64,000 nt of DNA from Siderastrea radians. Its lineage: Eukaryota; Cnidaria; Anthozoa; Scleractinia; Rhizangiidae. The notes below the pieces were generated by a model. That model did not search any database, had not been told where the DNA came from, and saw nothing but the letters and a program-made list of their open reading frames with translations. The stretch spans positions 310,001 to 374,000 of the forward strand of contig CAXHKT010000125.1 in assembly GCA_964017195.1 (NCBI GenBank), in the 5' to 3' direction. This document shows, piece by piece, positions 9,335 through 19,860 of the stretch. Every line of letters starts with the position of its first letter. Position 1 is the first letter of the stretch. Position numbers and translations under genes: made by a program.

Positions 9335-9441
9335 CATAATGTATATAGTTCAAAGGATCCAATCGCGGATCATTTGAATTCTCGACCATATAAAACGCAC
9401 CAATAATTACTTAAAATAATATCAATACTATAGTATATAGA
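9335..9441 (+). promoter_or_regulatory. spacer and TATA-like promoter of the polymerase gene
   Basis: ATACTATAGTATATAG ends at 9440, immediately before the ATG at 9442. AAAGGATCCAATCGCGGATCAT nearby includes a short imperfect inverted repeat around GGATCC. Confidence 0.4.
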
Positions 9442-12400
9442 ATGAAATCAGAAAAATCTAATTATATAGATATGGATAAATCTAGTTTGAAGAAACTCAG
9501 CAAATCACAGCTTATCAAATTGCTTCTGAATCAAAAGAAAAGGAAGCCTGAAATCATCATAGTAGATGATACCAAACCAGTTCCAGCACAAAGAAAATAC
9601 AAACAAAGACCACCAGTACCAACACCTCGAAAGAGTGTGAAGCAGATGGCTAAAGAATATGAAGAAAACATCATTCTTCCACCAATAGAGTTTATGGATG
9701 ATTACAAACCAGTTCCAACACCAAGAACTAAAAAACCAATAGATAAACCAGTTCCAGCATCAAGAACCATAATAGAACAAACAAACAAAGCCTTAAAAGG
9801 TTACACTAAGTCTTATGAAATCAGCATCAAAAACAATAAAGACCCCTTAGCTCAAATGCAAAACACGAGAAAGGCTATAGAACATCGTGTAATAACTTTG
9901 TTGAATGAAATGAAAGGCTTGAAATACGTTGAAACATTGAAAGTCACTTTCGAAAAAAATTCAGATGATGAAATAGTTGAAAAGACGGCATATTTGAATA
10001 GTACAGCTCAAACAATAATCAACCAAATGGAAATAGCTGATTCATTACAATCATCAAAACAACAGATACTGAATAAGATAGCTCAATGGATATCAGAAGG
10101 ATCTGGTTGGACAATCAAATCAGTCGATAGTCATTACCTCAACATAGTTAAATACAAGCCATTGAAAGGATCCTCATATATCCAACTGCCTTACGAACTG
10201 CGAAACAGCGCTAAAGGCTTAATAAACATGAAAAACGAGGATAATGAATGTTTCAGATGGTGTCACATAAGACATTTAAACCCACAAGAAAAATATCCTC
10301 AAAGAATAAAAAAGACAGAAAAACAATACGTTGGAAAGTTAGATTATTCAAACATTGAATTTCCAGTAACTATTAAGCAGTTCAACAAAATTGAGAAGCA
10401 AAACAGTATAAATATAAACGTATTCGGATATGAAGACAAACAACCATATCCGATCTATGTTTCCAAAGAAAAGTATGAAGATCATATTGAACTACTTCTG
10501 GTAACGAAAGATGAAAACAAGCATTATGTTCTCATAAAGGATTTCAACAGATTCATGTACAATCAAACAAAACACAAAGAGAGGAAACACTTTTGTATGC
10601 ACTGTCTGCAATGTTTCAGTTCTGAAAGAGTATTAAACAATCACAAAGATAATTGCATTCAAGTAAATGGAACACAAGCAGTAAAAATGCCTGACAAAGA
10701 CAATAACATACTGAAATTCAATAATTTTCATAAGCAGCAACCTGTGCCATTTGTTATCTATGCTGATTTTGAGGCTATAACAGAGAAGATTCAAGGATGT
10801 CAACAGAATAATGATTCATCATATACTGAAGCCTATCAAAAACACACAGACTGTGGTCATGGGTATAAAGTGGTTTGTTGTTATGATGACAAATATACAA
10901 AACCAATACAAATATATAGAGGAGAAAAGGCTGTGTACAAATTCATGGAAAATATGTTAGAAGAAGTGAAATACTGTAAAAAAGTTATGAAGACATTTTT
11001 CAACAAACCATTAAAAATGACAAAAGAGAATGAAGAGAAATTTGAAAAAGCAACAACATGTCACATCTGTGATAAAAAATATACTGAAAAAGACATACGA
11101 GTCAGAGATCATTGCCATATTACTGGCAAATACAGAGGCTCAGCTCATCAAGAATGTAATCTCAAACTCAGAATAAATCCACAAGAAATTAAAATTCCAG
11201 TGATCTTCCACAATCTGAGAGGATATGACAGTCATTTTATAATGCAAGAGATTGGAGCTATTGTTAAGAAACATGCATACAAAAATAAGAATGGAGAGGA
11301 GAAACAAATGAATATCAATGCCATACCGAACAATATGGAAAAATATATGGCTTTCATGCTTGGTAATCATCTGACATTCATTGACAGTTTCCAATTCATG
11401 AGCTCAAGTTTGGATAAATTAGTCAGCAACTTACCAGCAGAAGCTTTAAAGTATACAAACAAAAGATTCCAAAAAGAAAAATTCAATCTTATGACGCGAA
11501 AAGGTGTTTATCCTTATGATTACATGGACAGTTTTGAAAAATTCGATAAAACAGAATTGCCAACGAAAGAAGAATTTTACAGCATATTGAATAATGAGCA
11601 CATAACAAATGAGGATTATAGCCATGCTCAAAAAGTTTGGACTAAATTCAAATTACAAACGATGGGTGAATACCATAATCTATATCTTAAGTCTGACATT
11701 CTTCTGTTAGCTGACGTGTTTGAAAACTTCCGTAAAACCTGTCTTCAGTATTATAAACTTGATCCCTGTCACTACTTTACATCTCCTGGTTTGTCATGGG
11801 ATGCTATGTTGAAGATGACCAATATCAAATTGGAACTAATGACAGACATAGACATGTTTCAATTCATTGAAAAAGGTATGCGTGGTGGTATATCTTATAT
11901 AGCCAATCGATATGGTAAAGCAAACAACAAGTACATGAAAGAATATGATGAGAAGGCGCCCTCAAAGTATATTATGTACCTTGATGCTAATAATTTATAC
12001 GGTTGGGCTATGAGTCAATATCTCCCCACTGGTGGTTTCAAATGGATGACAGAAAAGCAGATTAATAAAATCAATTTAGCTCAGTATAATGAAGACAGTA
12101 ATAAAGGATTGATACTGGAAGTTGATCTAGAATACCCAAAAGAGTTGCATAACCTTCATAACGACTACCCTCTAGGACCGGAAAAGGTTAAAGTAACTGA
12201 TAATATGTTGTCTGAATATTGTAAGAACATACAGAAAAAGTTCAACATATCAACAGGACTGGTGCATAAACTGATCCCTACATTATGTGACAAAGAAAAA
12301 TATGTCTTACACTACAGAAACCTACAGTTGTATCTTGATCTTGGATTGAAAGTAAAGAAAGTGCACAGAGTATTAGAATTCAATCAGTCACCTTGGCTCA

Positions 12401-13241
12401 AACAATACATTGACTTCAATACACAAAAACGTACTCAAGCGAAAAATTCATTCGAAAAAGACTTCTTCAAACTGATGAATAACTCAGTGTTTGGAAAGAC
12501 AATGGAGACATAAGAAAGAGAGTTGATGTCAGACTTATTACTGATGAAAAGAAATTATTGAAAATGGCTTCTAAACCAACTTATGTAAGTAGTAAGATAT
12601 TCAATGAAAATCTGGTGGCAGTGCATAAGATTAAAGAAACGCTGACTCTGAACAGGCCGGCATATGTGGGTATGTGTATTCTTGATCTGAGCAAAACTCT
12701 AATGTATGATTTTCATTATAACTACATAAAAGAAAAGTATGGTAATAAGGCAAGACTACTATTCACTGACACAGACAGTCTGACATATGAGATCGAAGCT
12801 AAAGATGTATACCAAGACTTTTGGAATGACAAATATCGATTCGACAACAGCGACTATCCTGAAAACTCACCGTATTTCGATAAGACAAACAAGAAGGTAA
12901 TCGGTAAATTCAAGGATGAAGCAGCTGGAATACCAATCACAGAATTCATCGGTTTGCGATCAAAAATGTACAGTTACATAAAAGACAACCAGAAAGTAGG
13001 AAAAACAGCTAAAGGAATCAAGAAGAACATAATAAAGAACAATATCAAACATGAAGATTATAAAAATGTATTAAACAATAACAAACAAATACATCATACC
13101 ATGAAAACTATTCGAAGCAGTGAACATCAACTTGGAAGTTATGAAATAAACAAAGTGTCACTCAGCTGTTTCGACGATAAACGATATATAGCAAACGATG
13201 GAATCAATAGTTTCGCTTATGGACATTATAAAATCCAATAA
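9442..13241 (+). pseudogene. polB: Polinton protein-primed family B DNA polymerase (one frameshift)
   Basis: Replicative polymerase of the element, DNA_pol_B_2 type. Visible in order: N-terminal Pro-rich repeats (KPVPTPRT and three related copies, residues 45-110), a C2H2 finger (FCMHCLQCF ... HKDNC, about 390-410), exonuclease motif I (YADFEAI, about 439), an endonuclease-VII-like zinc knuckle (CHICDKKY ... RDHCHITGKYRG, about 540-570), exonuclease motif II (HNLRGYDSHF, about 589), polymerase motif A (YLDANNLYG, about 847) and motif B (NSVFGKTME, about 1014). The frame then hits TAA at 12511-12513. The next frame, open from before 12558 to 13241, carries motif C (FTDTDSL). A single indel near 12500-12508 explains the break. 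All active-site motifs remain, so the loss looks recent, or is a sequencing error. Confidence 0.92.
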
Positions 13242-13264
13242 GTCAGTATAATAGGTACTCAACA

Positions 13265-13289
13265 TGACGTCACGCCACAGCTGTGGCGT
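13265..13289. promoter_or_regulatory. TGACGTCA (CRE) overlapping an 18-bp perfect palindrome
   Basis: TGACGTCA at 13265-13272 is followed by ACGCCACAGCTGTGGCGT (13272-13289), which equals its own reverse complement and contains the E-box CAGCTG. It lies 24 bp after the polymerase stop. Confidence 0.7.
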
Positions 13290-13380
13290 TCTGTGGTATG
13301 ACATAATAGACTTCCTATTTTCTGAGAAAAACTTCCTGTTTTCCGAGAATTTCAGACTTCCTGTTGTATGAAGTCACGCA

Positions 13381-13484
13381 ATGGAAAATGCGTTCGAGTT
13401 ATATGAAATAAAAACATATAGAATTCATCAAATGGAAAAATGCGTTCGGTGCTATATGAAATAAAAACATATAGAATTCATCAA
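13381..13484 (+). repeat. 51/53-bp tandem duplication
   Basis: Two adjacent copies (13381-13431 and 13432-13484) share ATGAAATAAAAACATATAGA and a TGCGTTCG core, differing by a few substitutions. Confidence 0.9.
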
Positions 13485-13510
13485 ATGGAACCATCAGATG
13501 TAAAGTAGAT

Positions 13511-13570
13511 ATATAGTTGGGTTTGGTAAGAGAGCATTTTGAAAAAATGCTTTCGTACCCCCAACTATAT
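13511..13570. terminator. 60-bp cruciform-capable inverted repeat
   Basis: Outer arms ATATAGTTGGG (13511-13521) and CCCAACTATAT (13560-13570) enclose an inner perfect stem AGCATTTT/AAAATGCT (13533-13551). It could serve as a 3' processing or termination structure for the polymerase transcript; function is a guess. Confidence 0.5.
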
Positions 13571-13642
13571 AACTACTCACATGTCACTTCTTATGGCTAC
13601 CTACTGTACAATTTTCTCTTTCCTAACGAGGCCAGTAAACTC

Positions 13643-15225
13643 TTAATGAAAAAGTAGACATTCTTCTTCATCGGGTGCATAAACATGAGTTTTCACTGTC
13701 TCCATGGTTCTTCGTCGCCAATCCTGCGCTAGAGTTCCGAATGAAAATGAACCAGACACTCGGTCATCTTGAGAAATTAGGACGACGGAACCCTTGACAA
13801 GGACCACGTTAGATTCTGCTTCGCTGAGGTCAGCAGGTCCGTCATAGTTCACTTGAATGTCTTTGGCATCCTCATGCTCTTCTTCCTCGGTTTCTTCCTC
13901 GGCTTCTTCGCCTGTTGGAGTATTCCCTTCCGTCCTGATATTTTGACCCATCTCTTCAAATGAGGTCAGTGGATTTCTGCCGAGAACACGACGACCATAA
14001 GCTGAAATAGGAAGGGTACCTGGATTGCCTTTAGTTGACTTTGCCCGGACACTCAGCTGCCTAGTTGCCTTCCCATATTTGTTTGCCTATTTTCGTAAAA
14101 CGATCACGTCTTCTTGAGTTCCAGGTCTGTAAGTCGGTCGTCGTATTTTTGGCATCGTCTCAAACGACACCATGTTCTCTGGAACTTCGTAGTAACTGTC
14201 TCTATTAGTGAAGTACCTGAAACCACAATTGGTGATCCTCTTCACTGTCTCCTCTACTGCGTCTGGAAACTGGTATGCATACTGTATCACAGTGGGTACC
14301 TCATAAACCTCTCTCATCTTTGAGTTAAAGTGCTCCACAATAAGTGTTACCAGAGACTTTGGTTGGATATGGGCTACGTACGATGGATTTACGGCACTTA
14401 TATCGTTCCAGATTTTCTTTCATGCCTCTAACGTCATCTGTACACTTCCTACTGTCTTGGAGGACGGAACCCCATGCGGGCCTTCTACTGTTCTTCTTCC
14501 CCCAGAGTTACTTTTTGAGTCCTCGACAGCCTTCTCGAAATACCCTGTTGCTTCTTCAAGGGAACTAATGCAGCTTTCAATTAAGGACGTGGGAGAGTGG
14601 ATTCCATGAGAAAAATAAAGGGCGCGAATGTTTTCCAAGAACTTAGCTATTGGTTTGGTAGGTGTTATCAATTTCAAGGCACCAGCCCCAGTGTCGGTTA
14701 CATAGAGTGAATCTCCCTCCGAGCACAGGCCAGTGGGTTGCACAAAGGAGGCACTTTCTTGGCAGCCGTCGCGCGGTTCATCTCGTCCAGATCCCACTAC
14801 ATATTTCACCTCACGTCCCTCGATTACCTCTCCAATCTGCCGCCTATCCACATCAGTAAAAAACACCTCTCCCGATGAAGTGATGGACACATCGTACACT
14901 CGCTTGCAATTCCCCAGATCATTGTCGAAAATCTTGACGTATGATGGCTCACTCGCTTCCATGGCTGCGTCAATCATGTAAATCCCACCTTCATCCTGGG
15001 AGTCCGCCACATAGAGATCTTTTGTCTCTTCTCTGTAGGCAAGACCAGTGCAACACGCCCTACCAGGAAGAGTGACGAAGGGTTTGGCATTTCCGTGAAG
15101 GCACGCACCAGTGCAAGTGACTATAACCTTCAGGATCGTCTATGAATCGCGCTGGGAAACGAACAGGATACTCCTTTCCTCATTCGACGTTAGTGCCAAT
15201 GGACTGATTCCATCGAGAAATGATT
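13643..15225 (-). pseudogene. decayed NHL beta-propeller protein gene or retrocopy
   Basis: One minus-strand frame runs from about 15225 to 13643 but is cut by three in-frame stops: TAG near 15140, TGA near 14418 and TAG near 14080. Upstream half shows NHL/beta-propeller repeats (for example YDVSITSSGEVFFTDVDRRQ and GLCSEGDSLYVTDTGAGAL). Downstream half has EHFNSKMREVYEVP and a Glu-rich acidic tail (EEAEEETEEEE), ending YAPDEEECLLFH. Frame is kept across all three stops with no intron, suggesting recent inactivation or a processed copy. Start is not preserved. NHL propellers bind protein or RNA; the specific function here is unknown. Confidence 0.7.
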
Positions 15226-15968
15226 GTCAAAAATGCGCGGTGAAACAAGCAACAAAAATCTGGCCAACCTGTACACAAACAAAGAGATAGTAAAGTGCCG
15301 GGTAGGCCCATGCTCTGTTATCCGAATAACAAACGGGGAGATAGGCTGGTGAAGTACTCCTCAGCAAAAATAATCCCGTTAAAAATGTATCAACTTTTTC
15401 ATACCCCTCCTTCCGACTCAATTTCAAGCGACTTAAATGGGGTGTAAAACTGGAGTAAGTTGCACCTATAACAGCCCATGTTCGATAATTTTGACCTGGC
15501 ACAAAGGCTTTTTTGCATCAATTCTCTTGCAGAAATTTAAAGACAAAAGAATCTTGGAAAAATTGCAATTGGTGGCAGAAGAACGTGGGCTATTATGAAG
15601 TGCGAATAGTAAAGATAAGTCATGGGGTGGATAAAGATCCCCCCTGAAAGCATTTAATTTTATTTCAAGGATTTTGGATTAAATACAAAGATCATTTCTG
15701 ATGTAAATGGACTTTCGTTTTGGAACTTCTGACAAAATCAATGACTTCATCAACTCAACTCATTACACCTCACTACATTTAGTCAGATGAAGTCATTTTC
15801 TTGCAGGCAATAGAAACAAACCCCACTGTATTTTTGGGTCCAGAGCTTCTCATTGAAATGAGCGGAAAGGGGCATGATTTAAAAACTGCATTTACTTTAG
15901 AAATAATATCATGATTCGATAGTCAACATGAATGGGAAAAGGTTTTAGTATTTTAAACCCATTATTTA
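15226..15968. other. no gene seen (0.7 kb)
   Basis: Only short frames without recognisable domains on either strand. Confidence 0.5.
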
Positions 15969-16510
15969 TTCACCTTACAGAGTAGGCTTCTGCTAACTTA
16001 ACAGATGAAACATCTGTCCTGTCCCATTTCTGGTGCGCTGCCTAAAGATGAAACATATGGGCAACTACCAGCTTCCACCTACTCTGCAATGTTAAACTTA
16101 CAAATTGGAGTTAAAAATTTCCAAGTTTACCTAATTGAATTTTGTATTCATTTCCTAAATGACATCCCTATAATTTTCTACAGTAAAGACTTTATAAAAG
16201 GGGTTATTTCAAAAAGGAGCCCTAGTAATGATTTAGTTTTGTGATCCGTTATCGTGTAGTTGTTCACCCCACAGAGTAGGTTTCTGCTAGCTTAACAGAT
16301 GAAACATCTGTCCTGTCCCGTTTCCGGTGTGCTGCCTAAAGATGAAACATCTGGGCAACTACAAGCTTCCACCTACTCTGCAATTTAAAACTTTGACTTA
16401 CAAATTGGAATTCAGACTTTACCTATTTGCTTTTGTGCCCATACCACTCCTCTACGGTTTGAGAGTTTGAAAAAGGGGTCATTTCAAAAAGGAGCCCTAG
16501 CAACAAAACC
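15969..16510 (+). repeat. two tandem copies of a ~295-bp repeat with internal hairpin
   Basis: Copies start near 15971 and 16266 and share CAGAGTAGG(C/T)TTCTGCTA, ACAGATGAAACATCTGTCCT and AAAAAGGAGCCCTAG. ACAGATG-AAA-CATCTGT is a perfect hairpin, and AGAGTAGG ... CCTACTCT forms a wider inverted repeat about 115 bp across in each copy, suggesting a duplicated small foldback element. Confidence 0.85.
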
Positions 16511-17011
16511 AGACACAGTGATTTTGCTTCCCATTTGCACTTATAGTAAGAGTACATATCACTGGTTTTATAACTAGTTATTTTATAATCTCAAGTTACA
16601 TACTCTACAAAGTGAAATACCAGATTCATTCATTGGAGGTGATCACAAATTAAAACTAATCAAATTTGATTAGTCAAGTACTTGATTTAGTTTGGGAAAT
16701 GGGTTGAACTGATTACTTGTCAGCACTCAAACACTTTTCTGGAATTAATAATGTGTCAATAAGAAATGCCTAATTGCTCTGATTGGTGCCAGGCATATCC
16801 TTATTGGCTAATTTATTAACTAACAGCAGTTCATGCAGGTTAGGTGTGTTATCATAGTTGAAAGACAGAAAATCCCTACACCTAGTTTGGGAAAAGATGT
16901 TTTTGCTGTAGACTAAGTTGGATTTCATCAGCTCAGAAGCTTGGGCGCACCGTATGAAAGTTTAGTGATAGCCGACAAAATCAACTAAAAGTCCCTGCTT
17001 TCAATTTTTTT
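16511..17011. other. no gene seen (0.5 kb)
   Basis: AT-rich, short frames only. AAATTTGATTAGTCAAG near 16660-16680 is part of a small imperfect palindrome. Confidence 0.4.
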
Positions 17012-17343
17012 TTAAAGTGCCACTGAGACCAGAATTTTGGTATTCCTTATTTTTACATTTTCGAACATAGTTTGTGGTTCGTAGTCACCATGCCAAATTT
17101 TAACTTATTACGACAACTAGAAGTCGCTTTTTTCGGACGGTTTTTGTCGAGATTTTGCGGCCGCCATTACTGGCCCTTGCTCCGGAAGCTGGCTTGCGAA
17201 TGAGCGGAAATGACGTCAGAGGCTCACCTCAAACCTAGTGCCTTCACATGGTTACTTGCCACTGGAAAGTAAATTGTCCTCGAGGAAAGATTTCTTGCCA
17301 AGTGTTTGTCTACGACTTTGAAATCTTCCTTGCTGCAGCAGTA

Positions 17344-17591
17344 ATGACAGATAGTACTTGTGTTGTACAATGCCACAATAATAAATCCAACCACCGAGCT
17401 GGTATTTTCCTTCATTGAAGCCCTGCGAGCGGACCCGCAATGGAAAAAAGGACAATGTTCTTACTCACACACAGTGCGAATTTCAACCCGAGAGGCGTTT
17501 TGATCACTTCACGGACGAGTTTTTCCAGAAGGCTGTTCATGTCGCAAGATCTCAGAGGTCGATTATTCCATTGCCCATTCCAACTATATGG
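17344..17591 (+). pseudogene. THAP zinc-finger domain remnant
   Basis: An ATG at 17344 opens MTDSTCVVQCHNNKSNHRAG, the usual start of a THAP finger (C-x3-C). A stop then interrupts it. A different frame later carries FDHFTDEFFQKAV and ends IIPLPIPTIW, matching the THAP C-terminal His and Pro-rich end. The middle zinc-binding residues are lost between frames. THAP domains bind DNA and are common in animal DNA transposases and their host-domesticated relatives. Position just inside the left arm of a TTAA-flanked element supports a transposase origin. Confidence 0.6.
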
Positions 17592-17907
17592 TAAAAAGGA
17601 CCGAAAGAAAACATTATCTGCGCGAACAAGACGAAAGGTAACTTACCTAATCTTATAACGCGGTTGAAGTGATAGTTTGTTTCTTCTTTCACGCATCCAC
17701 CATTGAGCAAAACTGATTCTCTTTTAACGTATTTTGAAATTTATCATCGTCGTGGAAAACCCTTTCAGTTCTGCCGTCTGCTAGCGCGAAGATCCTCGGC
17801 GAATGCAATCCTGACCGCCGTGATTAAGCTGATATAGTTTGTACTGCTTATCTTTTCCTTTTTTAATTCCGCGTGTGTTAATTTCAGAGCAGTAATCGCT
17901 TAGAAGC

Positions 17908-18425
17908 ATGGACATTTATTTTATAACAAACCATCCTGAATGTGGAGAAACTTTTCTCTCTTTATTCTCTGTCGGTGAACAGTCGATTGACATTATTGTT
18001 CGGGCAGTAGCAAAACTTAGGTTAGGTAATTACAACCTAAGAATTGAAAATAGAAGACATTCCACCCCTAAACTCCCTGAGCACCTGAGAATTTGTCAAT
18101 GCTGCAGCTCAAATGAAGTTGAAAACGAAGTACACTTCCTCTCATCTTGCAATAGATATGATGCAATTAGAAAATCTTTAATGGACGATATTATTAGTAA
18201 ATATTCCGATTTCGATTCTTAAAATTGTATTTCTGTTAAATAGCATTGACGCTTTCACTTGTAAAAAATTAGGTTACTTCATTTACGAATTTTGCATTAA
18301 GAAATGGATCAATAGACACAGGAATTGTAAATTAATCGATTTTGCAACTTTTTTTCTTTCTCCTTTCTATGTGCAATGGCATTTGTGATTGAAAATGCAA
18401 ATAAAATGTTGTTGTTGTTGTTCGA
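17908..18425 (+). pseudogene. LINE ORF2 C-terminus and 3' end with (GTT)n tail
   Basis: The 104-residue frame 17908-18222 contains LRLGNYNLRIENRRHSTPK and the zinc-knuckle-like ICQCC ... EVHFLSSCNRYD, typical of the C-terminal end of several animal LINE ORF2 proteins. A 3' untranslated stretch of about 180 bp ends AAATAAAATGTTGTTGTTG at 18400-18420. Only the 3' end is present, as expected for 5'-truncated insertion. It lies inside the TTAA-flanked element. Confidence 0.7.
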
Positions 18426-19164
18426 GAAAAAGGCTTTAATAGATCGGATCGTCGGTGCGTGGAAATTGAAGTTGGGAAAAAAATATCACACGCCACAATT
18501 TGCCTAAGGGTTTAACAATGTTATTTATTTTTGCCTGTCATAGCAATCTTAGTAAATGAACTACTAAGAAAAATGATTAAATGTCAAGTCATTATTTTTA
18601 CGCAGCGAATAAGGCAAGCGAAAGCTTCGTTTCCTCGGCGGTCCGCATGTTGTTGTTGAGCAGCGGAAAATTTTCCTTGTGGCTTTTAATTTTCACTACA
18701 AATATTTAGATTCCGGTCACACAAGGCCTCCAGTTCTTGAAAAAAAAAAGGTTTTGATTTATTTCACTTCTTTCGGCTCAGAAAAAGAATTATATAAAAA
18801 CTGTTTAAAATATTTAGCAGCGCCAAGCACTTGTGTTTCAATGTGTTGAGTGACCACTGTACTATGATAGACACGATAAGCTGCCTGACAGCTGATTACA
18901 ACAATTACGGTTTTTCAAGAAAGTTTCCCAGACTATGCCAAGAATGGCCAAAAATTTCAATGCTTTTTTTAAAATATATAATGAACATAAGCAATGGCAG
19001 ACAAAGTATCGCTTCTTTTATTTTCTCCCACACCAACAGTCACATCGATCGACCCATGGTTGAGAATTCGCAAGCATCAAAGTCTAAAGTTTTCATAGGT
19101 GTTTTGTCTAAATTTCCACAGCTTAAAAGATCAATTCTTCGAATAGCCATGTCTATTTTGCTAC

Positions 19165-19345
19165 AGGGTTACAGTGGATAAAAGTTACACAACCTATCTT
19201 GGAATGGACAACTTTATGATCGCTGGATAGCGGCTGAACAGCTGGCTGGATCGGCGCTATACAAGGTTTGAACAACTGAGATGAAGCGATAAATTTTATC
19301 CACCGGACAGTGACTTATCCGTTAAAAAAGAGTTATCCACTTTCT
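19165..19345. repeat. small foldback element with GGATAA/TTATCC ends
   Basis: ACAGTGGATAAAAGTTAC on the left is mirrored by TTATCCGTTAAAAAAGAGTTATCCAC on the right (partial match), with internal GTGACTTATCC. Likely a MITE; exact ends not resolved. Confidence 0.4.
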
Positions 19346-19493
19346 GAGCAACTGAGGCCTGAACTACAATCATTGTCTAAGCATATTTCGCTTATGTTTT
19401 GAACTCCCGCCAAATAACTCAAATAATATGGTTAGAAAAAAAACTTTAAACAGTTTGTTGACAAGATTATTAGTTGAAACCTCACATCCGTTC

Positions 19494-19613
19494 TTACATC
19501 GTACGGTAAGCTTCATTTGCCGAATGAAACGAATCCTCAGAGGCTTCGGAAGCTAAAGACTGTTCCGAATCGTAGAAATACTCTTCGGAGGTTTCGCAGT
19601 CGACGGTAGACAT
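19494..19613 (-). CDS. short acidic ORF, possible transposase first exon
   Basis: ATG at 19613 opens 39 codons rich in Ser and Glu (MSTVDCETSEEYFYDSEQSL at the start), ending TAA at 19494. A GTAAGA splice-donor-like site overlaps the end (GT at 19497-19496), so it may be a first exon. It sits just inside the right arm of the TTAA-flanked element and reads inward. Acidic N-termini are common in piggyBac-type transposases, but nothing further was found downstream, so the call is weak. Confidence 0.35.
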   Translation of the reverse strand: MSTVDCETSEEYFYDSEQSLASEASEDSFHSANEAYRTM

Positions 19614-19860
19614 CTTCAGTCAAAACACAAGGAAACGCGACTGAGGTGAGCCTCTGACTCACCAACTATTAAACTGCGCAATCACCCAGGAACACGTTTT
19701 CAGTAATGGCGGACACATTTTACGCGACTTTGGAGCTAAAAAATATTAGGATGGAAGGTTTGTTGTTCAGTTTTCTGGAGAAATATGAACAAAACGCGAT
19801 ATTCTGCGACAGAATTTGGCCGAAATAAACCTATGAATTTTCGTCCCAGTGGCACTTTAA

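Larger units (their letters stand above)
6900..13640 (+). mobile_element. Polinton/Maverick fragment, integrase-to-polymerase side
   Basis: Five collinear plus-strand genes (PLA2-integrase, DUF5754-like, two small zinc-finger proteins, protein-primed-type DNA polymerase B) with short intergenic spaces and no introns form a typical Polinton block. No ATPase or capsid gene follows; the next recognisable coding is a decayed NHL gene on the other strand from about 13640, so the element is truncated. Genes are mostly open, with one frameshift in the polymerase, so this copy looks younger than the fragment at 1-1327. Confidence 0.9.
13242..13640. other. Polinton intergenic region rich in repeats and palindromes
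   Basis: No gene. Holds a palindromic CRE-like site plus 18-bp palindrome, three CTTCCTRTTTTC-type repeats (about 13309-13375), a tandem duplication and a long hairpin, listed separately. These may be the transcription control region between convergent gene blocks of the element. Confidence 0.5.
17012..19860. mobile_element. TTAA-flanked element with imperfect long inverted ends and THAP remnant
   Basis: Left end TTAA-AGTGCCACTG (TTAA at 17012-17015) is mirrored by CAGTGGCACT-TTAA (TTAA at 19857-19860). Further in, both arms share CCGCCATTACTG and CAGAGGCTCACCTCA (about 17218 and inverted near 19645). TTAA duplication suggests piggyBac-like or Kolobok-like insertion. A THAP remnant, a small acidic ORF at the right end reading inward, and a LINE 3' fragment lie inside. 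Alternative: two separate copies of one repeat in opposite orientation. Confidence 0.6.

Noticed and set aside
11140..11631. Two minus frames inside the polymerase gene
   Set aside because: Shadows of the sense polymerase frame.
17224..17455. Two minus-strand frames (63 and 67 codons)
   Set aside because: Antisense to the THAP remnant, which has recognisable Cys pairs and the Pro-rich end.
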